Positions 1 through 10,378 of a stretch of DNA of 64,000 nt are shown here, in pieces. The stretch is from Streptomyces sp. NRRL F-5126 (GTDB lineage Bacteria > Actinomycetota > Actinomycetes > Streptomycetales > Streptomycetaceae), in NCBI RefSeq assembly GCF_000721265.1, contig NZ_JOFZ01000011.1, positions 248,001 to 312,000 of the forward strand, given 5' to 3'. Within the stretch, counting starts at the first letter, position 1. Each line of letters opens with the position of its first letter. Both the position numbers and the translations under genes were made by a program. Under the pieces are notes generated by a model. That model worked only from the letters and a program-made list of their open reading frames with translations. It made no database searches and was not told the DNA's origin.

Positions 1-1575
<1,575 letters not shown>

Positions 1576-1657
1576 CCCGTCGCTTCCCTGGGGAAATCGC
1601 GGGCCGCGGCGTAGAGTTCCGGACTGCCCGACGAGCCGCGGACCCGGAGGCGTGCCC

Positions 1658-4600
1658 ATGCTGTTGTCAACGTCCGGAGTGCGCCGAAGACTTGGCGTCG
1701 TCCTGGCGGCGCTGGTGCTGTCGACGGTTTCGTCCGGCGCGCTCGACCCGTCGTCCGCCACGGCGGCCGGGGCGGCGACGGCCAAACAGCACCCGGCCAA
1801 ACAGCACCCGGCCAAGCAGCACCCGGCCAGGGGCAGCGGCGACGACTGGGTGCTCAGCACCACCGACCCGTCCACCGACTACACCCCCGCCTTCCTCGGC
1901 AACGGCTACTTCTCCACCCGGGTGCCCGCGGAGGGCGCCGGCTTCTCCGCCTCGCCCCTGCTCACCGAGTCCCAGCTCGCGGGCTTCTACGGGCAGGGCC
2001 CCGGCATCTCCGTCCAGCGCGTGAACATCCCCGCCTGGTCGACCCTCGGCATCTCCGACGGCAGCGCCACCTACGGCAACGTCGCATCGGCGGCCGGCTG
2101 CGAGTTCGGCACCCTCTGCGAGGCGGAGACCGGGAAGCTGACCGGCGGCGCGTTCGCCGCCACCAACCACAAGGACTACGGCGGTTCGGGATTCGTCGCC
2201 GGCTACGGCCCCGGCGGCAAACCGGCGCCCGGCGCCTCCGCGGCCGTGACCATAGGACACGCGCCGGCCGGCACCGCGCGCCTCACCGTCCGCTACTCCG
2301 CGGGCGGCACCACGGCGCAGACGCTCAGCGCGCAGGTGAACGGGGCCGCGCCCGTCCGGCTGCGGCTGCCGGTGACCGGCTCCTGGGACGCCTGGGGGAC
2401 GGCCACGCTCGACGTCCCGGTCACCGCCGGCACGAACACCGTGGCCGTCACCTGCGCCTCGGGCGACAGCTGCCTGGCGAACGTGGACGAGATCTCGCTG
2501 TCCGCCGTGGACACCGCACCGGCCCCCAAGACCCCGATCGGGACCACGTCCCACTACAAGCAGTCCCTCGACATGCGCCGCGGCACCATCACCACGTCCC
2601 TGACGTGGACTTCGCCGGCCGGCCGTGCGACGAGGCTGACCTACCGGGTGATCGTCGACCGGGCGAACGCCCACCTCGGCGTCACCCACGTCGACATCAC
2701 GCCGCTGAACTGGAGCGGGCCGCTGTCGGTGATCGACATGCTCGACGGGCGCGCCGACACCCTCCCCGCCAACCACCGGCTGGCCAAGCCCGTCGACCTC
2801 ACCCAGGTCTCGTCGGGGCGCGTCGACCGGTCGTCGGCGGCGATCAGCGAGAGCCTCACCACCCAGCAGATCGGCATGCGCGCCGGGCTCGCGTCCGTGC
2901 TGCGCGTGGACGGCCGCCGCATGGCGACCGAGCCGTACACGGACGTGCCCGCCGACTCGCTCGCGCAGCGCGCCGATCTCCACGTACGGGCCGGGAAGAC
3001 GTACGCGGCGACGAAGTTCGTCGGCATCGCGTCCTCGAACGACACCGCGCAGGGCTCGGCGCCGCTGGTGACCGACGGCCCGGCCGACCCGCGGGCGGCC
3101 GCGCTCGGCTACGCGACGCACGCCGCCCGGCAGGGGCTGCGGCCCGTCGAGACCGCGCACGAGCGTGCGTGGGCCCGCCTGTGGCAGTCCGACATCACGG
3201 TCCCCGGCGACACCGAGCTGACACAGCGGCTGCGCGCCGGCATGTTCTACCTGCTCTCCTCGGTGCGTGACGGTGTCGACTGGGGCCTTTCGCCCGGCGG
3301 CATGTCCTCCGCCGACTACAACGGCCACGTCTTCTGGGACGCCGACACCTGGATGAACCCCGCGCTGCTGGCCGCCCACCCCGACCTGGCGCGGGGCCTG
3401 CTCGACTACCGCTCGACGCTGCTGGGCGCGGCACGCGCCAACGCCGAGGCACACGGCTACCAGGGCGCCCAGTACCCGTGGGAGAGCGCGGACACCGGCA
3501 GCGACGTGGGCATCCACCCGCGGGAGATCCACATCGACTCCGACGTCGCGCTCGGCCAGTGGCAGTACTACGAGGCGACCGGGGACCTGGACTGGCTGCG
3601 CACCAAGGGCTGGCCCGTGATCAAGTCGGTGGCGCGGTTCTGGGCGAGCCGCGTCACGCCCGACGGCCACGGCGGCTACGACCTGGCGGACGTGCAGTCC
3701 CCCGACGAGAACCACGACCACGAGACCAACAGCGCGTACACCAACGCCGGCGCGATCACCGTCCTGGGCATCGCCACCGAGGCGGCGCGGCTCGTCGGCG
3801 AACAGCCCGACCCGCGGTGGGCGCAGGTGGCCGCCGGGCTGACCGTGTCCGTCGACCCGGCCACCGGCGTGCACCCGGAGTACGACGGCTACAACGGCAG
3901 CACGATCAACCAGGCCGACACCGTCATGCTGCAGTACCCGCTGAACTACCCGATGACCGACGAGCAGGCGCAGGCCGACCTCGACTACTACACGCCGCGC
4001 ACGGACATCAACGGCCCCTCCATGACCGACTCGATCAACCTGATCGACAGCGCACGCCTCGGCACGCCCGGCTGCGTCACCGAGACCTTCCTCAAGCGCA
4101 GCCTCGACCCCTACACGTACGCGCCGTTCGACCAGTTCGCCGAGAAGCGTGGGGGCGGCGCCTTCACCTTCACCACCGGCATCGGCGGTGTGCTGCAGGC
4201 CTTCACCTACGGCTTCACCGGGCTGCGCCTCGGGTCCGACGCGGTCACCGTCGACCCGATGCTGCCGCCAGGGATCCCGGGCATCGACCTCACCGGCCTG
4301 CACTGGCACGGCAACACCTTCGACGTCTCCATCCGGCACGACGGGACACGCGTGACACTGCGCGGCGGCCACACACTCGTCGTGTCGGCGGACGGGCATC
4401 GCACGAAGCTGCACGGGCACCACAGCATCACGGTCACCACCCGCCGCCCCGACCTGGCGCCGACGCAGGACGCGGCGCGCTGCAAGACGGTCAGCGCCAC
4501 CACGGCCGACCCCAGTTTCCCGGCGGTCGCCGCCGTCGACGGCAGCCCCAGCACCCGGTGGAAGGCGACAGGACCCGGTGCGTCCCTCACCGTCGACCTG

Positions 4601-4846
4601 GGGCGGGCCACGACGGTCGGGCGCGCGCGGGTCACGGCGTACGGCGCCACCACCGCGTACCGGATCGACGTGTCGGCGGACGGAAAGACGTGGACACCGT
4701 TCGGCGCGCCGGTCGCGGCGACGGCGGCGTCCGCCACGACGGTCACCGCCCCGCCGGTGCGGGCCCGCTACGTCAGGTACACCGCGGTGGGCACGGCGAC
4801 CGCGCAGGTGGTGGAGGTGGAGGTGTACCGGGGCCCGGCCGGCTGA
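1658..4846 (+). CDS. secreted glycoside hydrolase family 65 protein with C-terminal F5/8-type (discoidin-like) domain
   Basis: Exported enzyme of 1062 aa. The N-terminus is an Arg-rich n-region, a hydrophobic core (LGVVLAALVLSTVSSG) and an Ala-rich cleavage zone, followed by three AKQHP repeats. The body is the (alpha/alpha)6 GH65 fold. SPDENHDHETNSAYTN holds the candidate general acid Glu near residue 684, equivalent to the GPDEYH motif of maltose phosphorylases. The family includes acid trehalases, kojibiose/trehalose/maltose phosphorylases and glucosyl-galactosyl hydrolases, so the substrate cannot be fixed from sequence. The last ~130 residues (FPAVAAVDGSPSTRWKA to YVRYTAVG) resemble a discoidin carbohydrate-binding module. 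ATG 1658 is preferred over the in-frame GTG at 1652 because CGGAGG ends at 1650. Confidence 0.88.
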   Translation: MLLSTSGVRRRLGVVLAALVLSTVSSGALDPSSATAAGAATAKQHPAKQHPAKQHPARGSGDDWVLSTTDPSTDYTPAFLGNGYFSTRVPAEGAGFSASPLLTESQLAGFYGQGPGISVQRVNIPAWSTLGISDGSATYGNVASAAGCEFGTLCEAETGKLTGGAFAATNHKDYGGSGFVAGYGPGGKPAPGASAAVTIGHAPAGTARLTVRYSAGGTTAQTLSAQVNGAAPVRLRLPVTGSWDAWGTATLDVPVTAGTNTVAVTCASGDSCLANVDEISLSAVDTAPAPKTPIGTTSHYKQSLDMRRGTITTSLTWTSPAGRATRLTYRVIVDRANAHLGVTHVDITPLNWSGPLSVIDMLDGRADTLPANHRLAKPVDLTQVSSGRVDRSSAAISESLTTQQIGMRAGLASVLRVDGRRMATEPYTDVPADSLAQRADLHVRAGKTYAATKFVGIASSNDTAQGSAPLVTDGPADPRAAALGYATHAARQGLRPVETAHERAWARLWQSDITVPGDTELTQRLRAGMFYLLSSVRDGVDWGLSPGGMSSADYNGHVFWDADTWMNPALLAAHPDLARGLLDYRSTLLGAARANAEAHGYQGAQYPWESADTGSDVGIHPREIHIDSDVALGQWQYYEATGDLDWLRTKGWPVIKSVARFWASRVTPDGHGGYDLADVQSPDENHDHETNSAYTNAGAITVLGIATEAARLVGEQPDPRWAQVAAGLTVSVDPATGVHPEYDGYNGSTINQADTVMLQYPLNYPMTDEQAQADLDYYTPRTDINGPSMTDSINLIDSARLGTPGCVTETFLKRSLDPYTYAPFDQFAEKRGGGAFTFTTGIGGVLQAFTYGFTGLRLGSDAVTVDPMLPPGIPGIDLTGLHWHGNTFDVSIRHDGTRVTLRGGHTLVVSADGHRTKLHGHHSITVTTRRPDLAPTQDAARCKTVSATTADPSFPAVAAVDGSPSTRWKATGPGASLTVDLGRATTVGRARVTAYGATTAYRIDVSADGKTWTPFGAPVAATAASATTVTAPPVRARYVRYTAVGTATAQVVEVEVYRGPAG
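1781..1825 (+). repeat. three 15-bp tandem repeats coding AKQHP
   Basis: Three consecutive copies of a 15-bp unit (GCCAAACAGCACCCG; the third copy has one change) sit just after the predicted signal peptide of the GH65 protein. They encode a basic Ala-Lys-Gln-His-Pro linker. The repeat keeps the frame, so the copy number could vary without harming the enzyme. Confidence 0.9.
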
Positions 4847-4856
4847 GCAGCCGGCC
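4837..4856 (+). terminator. hairpin overlapping the GH65 stop codon
   Basis: A perfect 8-bp stem, GGCCGGCT with AGCCGGCC, around the loop GAGC. It spans the TGA at 4844-4846. There is no T-tract, which is common in high-GC genomes. It lies between two convergent genes and could serve both. Confidence 0.5.
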
Positions 4857-4876
4857 TGCCCCGCCGGGGTTCAGCC

Positions 4877-5665
4877 TCAGCAGCTGGGGAGCCTGCCGCC
4901 CGTCCCGAGCGCCTTGAGTGACGTGACCGCGCCGGTCAGCGTGGTGACGGGGACGAGCCGCATGTCCTTCGGCAGGTTGACCTGCGCGTCGGAGCACTCC
5001 GCCTTCGGCACCACGAACACCGTGGCGCCCGCGCGGGCGGCTGCCTGCGTCTTCAGCGCGACGCCGCCGACCGGGCCGACCTTGCCCGAGCCGTCGATCG
5101 TGCCCGTACCCGCGATGACGCGGCCGTCCGTCAGGTCGCCGCCCGAGCCGTTGCCCGCCAGCTTGTCGATGATGCCGAGCGTGAACAGGAGGCCGGCGCT
5201 CGGGCCGCCCACGTCGGCGAGGTGCAGCTTGATGTCGACGGACCCGGGCTTCCTGTGGAGGTAGGAGAGGGCCGCGCTGACCGCGTGGTTCTGCGACCGC
5301 ACCATGTCGCCGGTGTTCGTCTTCCGGATCTCCTTGACGGACTCGCCCGCCGGGTAGACGGCGTCGCGCGGCAGGACGGCCTCTTTGGGCCTGAACCAGC
5401 CCTTGGCGACGTCGGCGATGCGCACGGTTGCCGAGGGGCCCGTCGCCTCGATGGTCGTCATGCGCAGCTGGCCCGTGGTCGTGCGTACCGGGGCGCCGGT
5501 GACGGTGATGACCTTCTGCCCCTGATTCGTCCCGAGCACGTCGGCGGTCAGGCCTGGCACGGCGATCGCGTACGGCAGCGGCGCCAGGGCGACCACCGCG
5601 AACAGTGCCACGATCGGCACGGCGCACAGCGTGAGGAGGACGGGGCGCGAGAGACGAGTGAACAC
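4877..5665 (-). CDS. YlbL-type membrane-anchored Lon-like (S16) protease without a PDZ domain
   Basis: 262 aa. One N-terminal membrane segment (about residues 8-30) is followed by the extracytoplasmic YlbL-like region (PLPYAIAVPGLTADVLG). The C-terminal Lon proteolytic domain has the Ser-Lys dyad: Ser in GGPSAGLLFTLG and Lys in GGVALKTQAA. YlbL homologues usually carry a PDZ domain between the SQNHA segment and the Lon domain. Here SQNHAVSAALSYL runs almost directly into VDIKLHLADVGGPSAG, so the PDZ is missing or was never present. Substrates are unknown. It is convergent with the GH65 gene. Confidence 0.85.
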   Translation of the reverse strand: MFTRLSRPVLLTLCAVPIVALFAVVALAPLPYAIAVPGLTADVLGTNQGQKVITVTGAPVRTTTGQLRMTTIEATGPSATVRIADVAKGWFRPKEAVLPRDAVYPAGESVKEIRKTNTGDMVRSQNHAVSAALSYLHRKPGSVDIKLHLADVGGPSAGLLFTLGIIDKLAGNGSGGDLTDGRVIAGTGTIDGSGKVGPVGGVALKTQAAARAGATVFVVPKAECSDAQVNLPKDMRLVPVTTLTGAVTSLKALGTGGRLPSC

Positions 5666-5720
5666 GGTGCCAATCTATCGGCCGCACTCCCCGCCCGGCC
5701 CCGCGCCCTCGGCGCCCGGC

Positions 5721-5811
5721 GTCAGCGCAGTACGTCAGCACAGCACGTCAGCGCAGGGCGTCAGCGCAGGGCGTCAGCGCAGGGCGTCAGCGCGGGGCGT
5801 CAGCGCAGGGC
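5721..5811. repeat. seven-copy 13-bp tandem repeat spanning the IclR-gene stop codon
   Basis: Seven consecutive 13-bp units with plus-strand consensus GTCAGCGCAGGGC start at 5721, 5734, 5747, 5760, 5773, 5786 and 5799. Copies 3, 4, 5 and 7 are identical. The copy at 5799 encodes the end of the IclR protein (ALR-stop) on the minus strand. Each of the other units therefore repeats that coding end, with an equivalent TGA in most copies, downstream of the gene. Confidence 0.95.
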
Positions 5812-6441
5812 GTCCGCCACCTCGCGTGCCGCGTCGACGACCCGCGCGCCGACCCGCTCGGGCACGGAGTCGGCGAGCATCACGACGCCGACGCTCCCCT
5901 CGATGCCGCTGACCCCGACCAGCGCCGCCGCCGCGCCGCTCGCCCCCGTCTCCAGCTCGCCGTGCGTGAGCGCGCACGGCGGTTCCGTCAGCAGGGCGCC
6001 GCGCGCGGCGAGTATGGCCTTGCCCGCGGCGCCGCGGTCCAGGGCGTGCCTGAACCCCGTCCGGTAGGCGACGTGGTAGTCCGTCCAGCTCGGTTCGACG
6101 ACCGCCACGGCCAGCGCCTCGGTGCCGTCGACGAGGGTGAGGTGCGCCGTGGCGCCGATGTCCTCGGCAAGCGAGCGGAGTGCGGGCATGGCCACTTCCC
6201 GTACGAGCGGGTGCACCTGGCGGCCGAGGCGCAGCACACCGAGGCCGACCCTGGCGCGGCCCCCGAGGTCGCGGCGGACCAGCGCGTGCTGCTCGAGCGT
6301 GGTGAGCAGGCGGTAGACGACGGTCCTGTTGACACCGAGCTTGGCGGACAGCTCGGTGACGGTCAGCCCGTGGTCGGTGTCGGCGAGCAGCTTGAGGACA
6401 CGCAGGCCTCTGTCGAGCGTCTGGGATGTCTCGGCGGTCAC
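5800..6441 (-). CDS. IclR family transcriptional regulator
   Basis: 213 aa from GTG 6441, chosen because AAGGAG lies 8 nt upstream. The frame is open further upstream but that part is Arg-rich and unlike IclR proteins. The N-terminal winged HTH (TLDRGLRVLKLLADTDHGLTVTELSAKLGVNRTVVYRLLTTLEQHALV) occupies about residues 8-60. The effector domain follows, with AHLTLVDGTEALAVAVVEP and the RGAAGKAILA motif typical of the family. The target is unknown. Neighbours are a membrane protease and a helicase, neither an obvious catabolic operon. The stop codon lies in the 13-bp tandem repeat array. Confidence 0.9.
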   Translation of the reverse strand: MTAETSQTLDRGLRVLKLLADTDHGLTVTELSAKLGVNRTVVYRLLTTLEQHALVRRDLGGRARVGLGVLRLGRQVHPLVREVAMPALRSLAEDIGATAHLTLVDGTEALAVAVVEPSWTDYHVAYRTGFRHALDRGAAGKAILAARGALLTEPPCALTHGELETGASGAAAALVGVSGIEGSVGVVMLADSVPERVGARVVDAAREVADALR

Positions 6442-6757
6442 GACGCACTCTCCTTCGACGTCTCGGAGTGAGTGGCGACGGCGCTCTCCCCTGGCCCGGC
6501 ACCGGTGCCGTCGGCGGGTCGCGGCGAGGCCGCTACCGGAGCGGGACACGACGGCTGCGCTGCGCGGCGGCGCTGCCACGGCGCGTGTTCATGTGTCCGG
6601 ACAGTAGCGAGCCATACCGCTGAGCGGAAGACCCGGTCCAGAATCCGGTCACACGCGCCGAATTGATGGTGGAAAGAGCGTAGATGACACCATGTGCCCC
6701 GCATAGGGGGACGGGGTGTGTCTTTACCGGCGGTCCATACGCATCAGCCCACGCGTA
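6442..6757. other. 316-bp region between the helicase and IclR genes
   Basis: I see no supported gene here. The part next to the IclR start should hold that gene's promoter. The part near 6690-6720 is GC-rich with a short CCCCG/CGGGG stem that may act in termination of the helicase transcript. No operator motif stood out. Confidence 0.5.
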
Positions 6758-8581
6758 TCAGCGCATCCGCGTGGCCCACTCCTGGACCTTCTTGATCCGC
6801 TCGCGAATCTGCCCGGCCGTGGCCTCCGCGCTCGGCGGGCCGCCGCACACCCGGCGCAGTTCGGTGTGGATGACACCGTGCGGCTTGCCGCTCTGGTGCA
6901 CGTACGCGCCGACCATGGTGTTCAACTGCTTGCGCAGGTCGAGCAGTTCGCGGTGGGAGACCACCGGCCTGCGGTCGGCGGGCATTTCGAGGAGGTCGGC
7001 CTCCTCGTCGGGCTTCTTGCGGCTGTGCGCGATCTGCCGCGCCTGCCGGCGCTGGAGCAGTATCTGCACCTGGTCGGGCTCGAGCAGCCCCGGGATGCCG
7101 AGGTAGTCCTGCTCCTCCGCGCTGCCGGGGTGGGCCTGCATGCCGAACTCGGCGCCGTCGTAGAGGACCCGGTCGAAGACGGCGTCGGACTCGAGCGCCT
7201 CGAACGGCAGCGTGTCCTGCTCGCCGGTGTCCTCGTCCTGCTCCTTGTTGGCCTCGTCCATCTCCTTCTCGGACTCGGCGTACGGGTCCTCCTCGCCGCC
7301 CTTCTTCGGCTTGTCGAGCACGTGGTCGCGCTCGACCTCCATCTCGTTGGCGAAGCCCAGCAGGTCGGGGATGGTCGGCAGGAACACGGACGCGGTCTCG
7401 CCGCGCCGCCGCGACCGTACGAAGCGGCCCACGGCCTGCGCGAAGAACAGCGGCGTCGAGATGGTGGTGGCGTACACGCCGACGGCCAGGCGCGGCACGT
7501 CGACGCCCTCGGACACCATCCGCACGGCGACCATCCAGCGCGAGCCGTCCTCCGCGAACTCGTCGATGCGCTTGGAGGCGGAGGCCTCGTCGGACAGGAC
7601 GACGGTCGCCTTCGTGCCGGTGATCTCCCGCACGGTCTTCGCGTACGCGCGCGCGGAGTCCTGGTCGCTGGCGATGACCAGGCCGCCCGCGTCGGGGATG
7701 GCCTTGCGCACCTCGGTGAGGCGCTGGTCGGCGGCGCGCAGCACGTTGGGCATCCAGTCGCCGCGCGGGTCGAGCGCCGTGCGCCACGCCTGCGAGATCG
7801 CGTCCTTCGTCATGGGTTCGCCGAGGCGCGCGGCGATCTCGTCGCCCGCCTTGGTGCGCCAGCGCATGTTGCCGCTGTAACTGAGGAAGATGACCGGCCG
7901 CACGACGCCGTCGGCGAGCGCGTTGCCGTAGCCGTACGTGTAGTCGGCGGACGAGCGGCGGATGCCGTCGTTGCCCTCCTCGTACACCACGAACGGGATG
8001 GGGTTGGTGTCCGACCTGAACGGCGTGCCGGTCAGCGCGAGCCGCCGGGTCGCCGGCTCGAACGCCTCCAGGCACGCCTCGCCCCAGGACTTGGAGTCGC
8101 CGGCGTGGTGGATCTCGTCGAGGATGACGAGCGTCTTGCGCTGCTCGCACCGGTTGCGGTGCAGCATGGGCCGCACGCCGACGCCCGCGTAGGTGACGGC
8201 GACGCCGTGGTACTCCCTGCTGACCGGCCCCGCGCTGTAGTCGGGGTCGAGCTTGATGCCTATGCGGGCCGCGGCGTCCGCCCACTGCGTCTTGAGGTGC
8301 TCGGTGGGCGCGACGACGGTGACCTGCTGCACGACGTGGTGGTGCAGCAGCCACGACGCGAGGGTGAGCGCGAAGGTGGTCTTCCCCGCGCCGGGGGTCG
8401 CGACGGCGAGGAAGTCGCGCGGCTGCTCCTGCAGGTAGCGCGAGAGCGCGCCCTCCTGCCAGGCGCGCAGCTTGCCCGCGGTGCCCCAGGGGGCCCGGCC
8501 GGGGAAGGCGGGTGAGAGGTGGTGGGAGGCGGGAGTGGACACGGTCTCCGTTCCGAACCTGGCGTACGACAACCGGGCCAC
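6758..8581 (-). CDS. DEAD/DEAH-type superfamily 2 helicase
   Basis: 607-aa ATP-dependent nucleic-acid translocase. The order of SF2 motifs is clear: a Q-like LRAWQEGAL, Walker A ATPGAGKTT at about residue 61-69, Walker B DEIHHAG, motif III TGTPFRS, motif V VRMVSEGVDVPRLAVGV and motif VI QAVGRFVRSRRRGE. After the two RecA-like lobes comes an acidic stretch (about 440-480, rich in Glu and Asp) and a charged C-terminal region. The sequence resembles UvrB/type III-restriction-like helicases, and the precise role (DNA repair or RNA) is not determined. Start is GTG 8581. It is monocistronic, with a gap of about 60 bp to the MFS gene upstream. Confidence 0.9.
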   Translation of the reverse strand: MARLSYARFGTETVSTPASHHLSPAFPGRAPWGTAGKLRAWQEGALSRYLQEQPRDFLAVATPGAGKTTFALTLASWLLHHHVVQQVTVVAPTEHLKTQWADAAARIGIKLDPDYSAGPVSREYHGVAVTYAGVGVRPMLHRNRCEQRKTLVILDEIHHAGDSKSWGEACLEAFEPATRRLALTGTPFRSDTNPIPFVVYEEGNDGIRRSSADYTYGYGNALADGVVRPVIFLSYSGNMRWRTKAGDEIAARLGEPMTKDAISQAWRTALDPRGDWMPNVLRAADQRLTEVRKAIPDAGGLVIASDQDSARAYAKTVREITGTKATVVLSDEASASKRIDEFAEDGSRWMVAVRMVSEGVDVPRLAVGVYATTISTPLFFAQAVGRFVRSRRRGETASVFLPTIPDLLGFANEMEVERDHVLDKPKKGGEEDPYAESEKEMDEANKEQDEDTGEQDTLPFEALESDAVFDRVLYDGAEFGMQAHPGSAEEQDYLGIPGLLEPDQVQILLQRRQARQIAHSRKKPDEEADLLEMPADRRPVVSHRELLDLRKQLNTMVGAYVHQSGKPHGVIHTELRRVCGGPPSAEATAGQIRERIKKVQEWATRMR

Positions 8582-8645
8582 CCTATCGGGGGCCCGCCAT
8601 GATCCTCGTACGAACGCGGCGGCCCGGGCGCGGGTGCGGGATGTG

Positions 8646-10232
8646 TCACATCGCGGCGCCGGACGGCGCGGCCGCCGTGCGCACGCGGACGCGCGTGGCG
8701 ACCCGGATGCCGGCCAGCGCGACGAACGCCATCAGCACGAAGACGGCGGCGAACGCGGCGGGATGGGCGCCGGTGGCCCCCGCCGTCCCGGCGGCGGCCG
8801 AGGTGCCCGCGCCCGCGCCGCCGCCCACGGAACCGCCGCCGAGGGCGCCGAACGCGGCGCCGCCGACGGCCAGCATGAGGACGTTCGACAGGCCGTCGGA
8901 GATCTGCAGGGCGGACGAGTTGGCGCCCACCTCCTCCGGCGCGGAAAGGCTGAGCAGGACGACGCTCGTCGACGAGATGACGGTGCCCATGCCGACGCAG
9001 CCGACCGCCCAGGCGGCCCCCAGCACCCAGACGGGCACGGCGTGGATCAGGACGGTGGGCCCGGCGGCGATCCCGAGGGTCACCAGCACCATCCCGATCG
9101 CCATCAGCGACTCGCGGTGGCCCTGCAGGCTCGGCCGCGACTGGACGTACGACCCCAGCGACCAGGTCACACCGCCCACGGCGATCGTGAGTCCTGCCAT
9201 CGTCGGCGACAGGCCGCGCTGGGTCACCAGCATCAGCGGGACGAAGCTCTCGGCGGCGATGAACGACCCGGCGGCGACGCCGCGCAGCGCCACCACGGCC
9301 GGCAGCCCGCGCGCCGCGCGCCACGTCCCCGCGGGCAGCAGCTCGCGCACCGACGCGACGAGCAGGACGCCCCCGGCCGCGAAAGGCACGAGCGACAGCC
9401 AGCGCAACTCCTCGCCGGCGTACTGGAGCAGCCCCGCGCCCACGGACAGCGCGAGCGCGAGGACGATCCTGCGCCGGTCGAAGCCGGGCGCGGGCGCGTC
9501 CGGGTCGGCGCGCCCCGCCGCCATCCGCCGGATCGCGGGGAGCGCGAGCACGAGCGGCAGCACGATCAGGACGGGAATGCCGAGGAACACCCAGCGCCAG
9601 CCCAGCTGTTCGGTGACGGTCCCGGAGGCGAGCGGCCCCACCACGGACGGCACGACCCAGGCCGCCGCGAACCCCGCCATGATCGAGGGCCGCAGCCGCT
9701 CGGGGTAGGCGCGGCCGACGACCACGTACAGCGCGACGATGACGAGCCCACCACCGAGCCCCTGCACGGCGCGCCCCAGGATGAACACCCACATGCCGGA
9801 CGCGGTGCCCGCCACGACGAGCCCGGCGGCGAACATCCCGATGCCGGTCGCGAGCGGGGCGAGCGGCCCGTGCCGGTCGGACCACTGGCCGGCGAACACC
9901 ATGGCGAAGAGGCTGGTGGTGAAGTACGCGGAGAACGCGAATGCGTAGAGCGGGATCCCGTGCAACTCGCGCGCGGCGACAGGCATGGCCGTCCCGACGG
10001 CGGTCGCCTCGAAGGCGATGAGCAGCACGACGGAGACGATGCCGATGCTCAGGGCGCGATAGGGCGCGCTCAGCACGCCACCCGCGGCGACGGGTCCTCC
10101 GGCGTCCCCGGCGTCCCCGCCACCCGCGCCGCCGACGCCCGCGCCGCTGCTCGTGCTGCTCTCACCGACGGCGGAGGGCGTGACGAGGGCGGCAGCGGCG
10201 ACATCGGCGTCGCGCGGTTCGGGGGTGCTCAT
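8646..10232 (-). CDS. MFS transporter, drug/H+ antiporter (DHA) type
   Basis: 528-aa integral membrane protein with about 14 hydrophobic segments. The first begins near residue 55 after a Gly/Ala-rich, low-complexity N-terminus. The MFS signature between TM2 and TM3 is visible as AGQWSDRHGPLAPL, and RAVQGLGGGLVIVALYVVVGR matches the TM4/motif B region of multidrug exporters. Substrate is unknown. ATG 10232 is preferred; a GTG immediately upstream at 10235 is an alternative. It is divergent from the S9 peptidase gene, with a perfect 12-bp palindrome between them. Confidence 0.9.
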   Translation of the reverse strand: MSTPEPRDADVAAAALVTPSAVGESSTSSGAGVGGAGGGDAGDAGGPVAAGGVLSAPYRALSIGIVSVVLLIAFEATAVGTAMPVAARELHGIPLYAFAFSAYFTTSLFAMVFAGQWSDRHGPLAPLATGIGMFAAGLVVAGTASGMWVFILGRAVQGLGGGLVIVALYVVVGRAYPERLRPSIMAGFAAAWVVPSVVGPLASGTVTEQLGWRWVFLGIPVLIVLPLVLALPAIRRMAAGRADPDAPAPGFDRRRIVLALALSVGAGLLQYAGEELRWLSLVPFAAGGVLLVASVRELLPAGTWRAARGLPAVVALRGVAAGSFIAAESFVPLMLVTQRGLSPTMAGLTIAVGGVTWSLGSYVQSRPSLQGHRESLMAIGMVLVTLGIAAGPTVLIHAVPVWVLGAAWAVGCVGMGTVISSTSVVLLSLSAPEEVGANSSALQISDGLSNVLMLAVGGAAFGALGGGSVGGGAGAGTSAAAGTAGATGAHPAAFAAVFVLMAFVALAGIRVATRVRVRTAAAPSGAAM

Positions 10233-10299
10233 CACGCCAGAGTAAGGGGCACAAGCGGCTTTGACCCCTGGCGATCGTCGCGGCCGCCCTGGTCCGTTG

Positions 10300-10311
10300 G
10301 TCGTACGACCC
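10300..10311. promoter_or_regulatory. perfect 12-bp palindrome GGTCGTACGACC in a divergent promoter region
   Basis: Fully self-complementary 12-mer in the roughly 145 bp between the MFS gene and the S9 peptidase gene. It is a plausible operator for one or both, but no matching regulator gene lies next to it. Confidence 0.35.
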
Positions 10312-10378
10312 GAGACCGCTCCGATGCCTTAATTCGAACGCTTGAGCAATACCTGGTGGGCATGGCAGGGTGCCCGTC

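Noticed and set aside
10331..10348. TTCGAACG sequence resembling half of a LexA box
   Set aside because: The second half of TCGAAC-N4-GTTCGA is not present, so it is not a usable LexA site.
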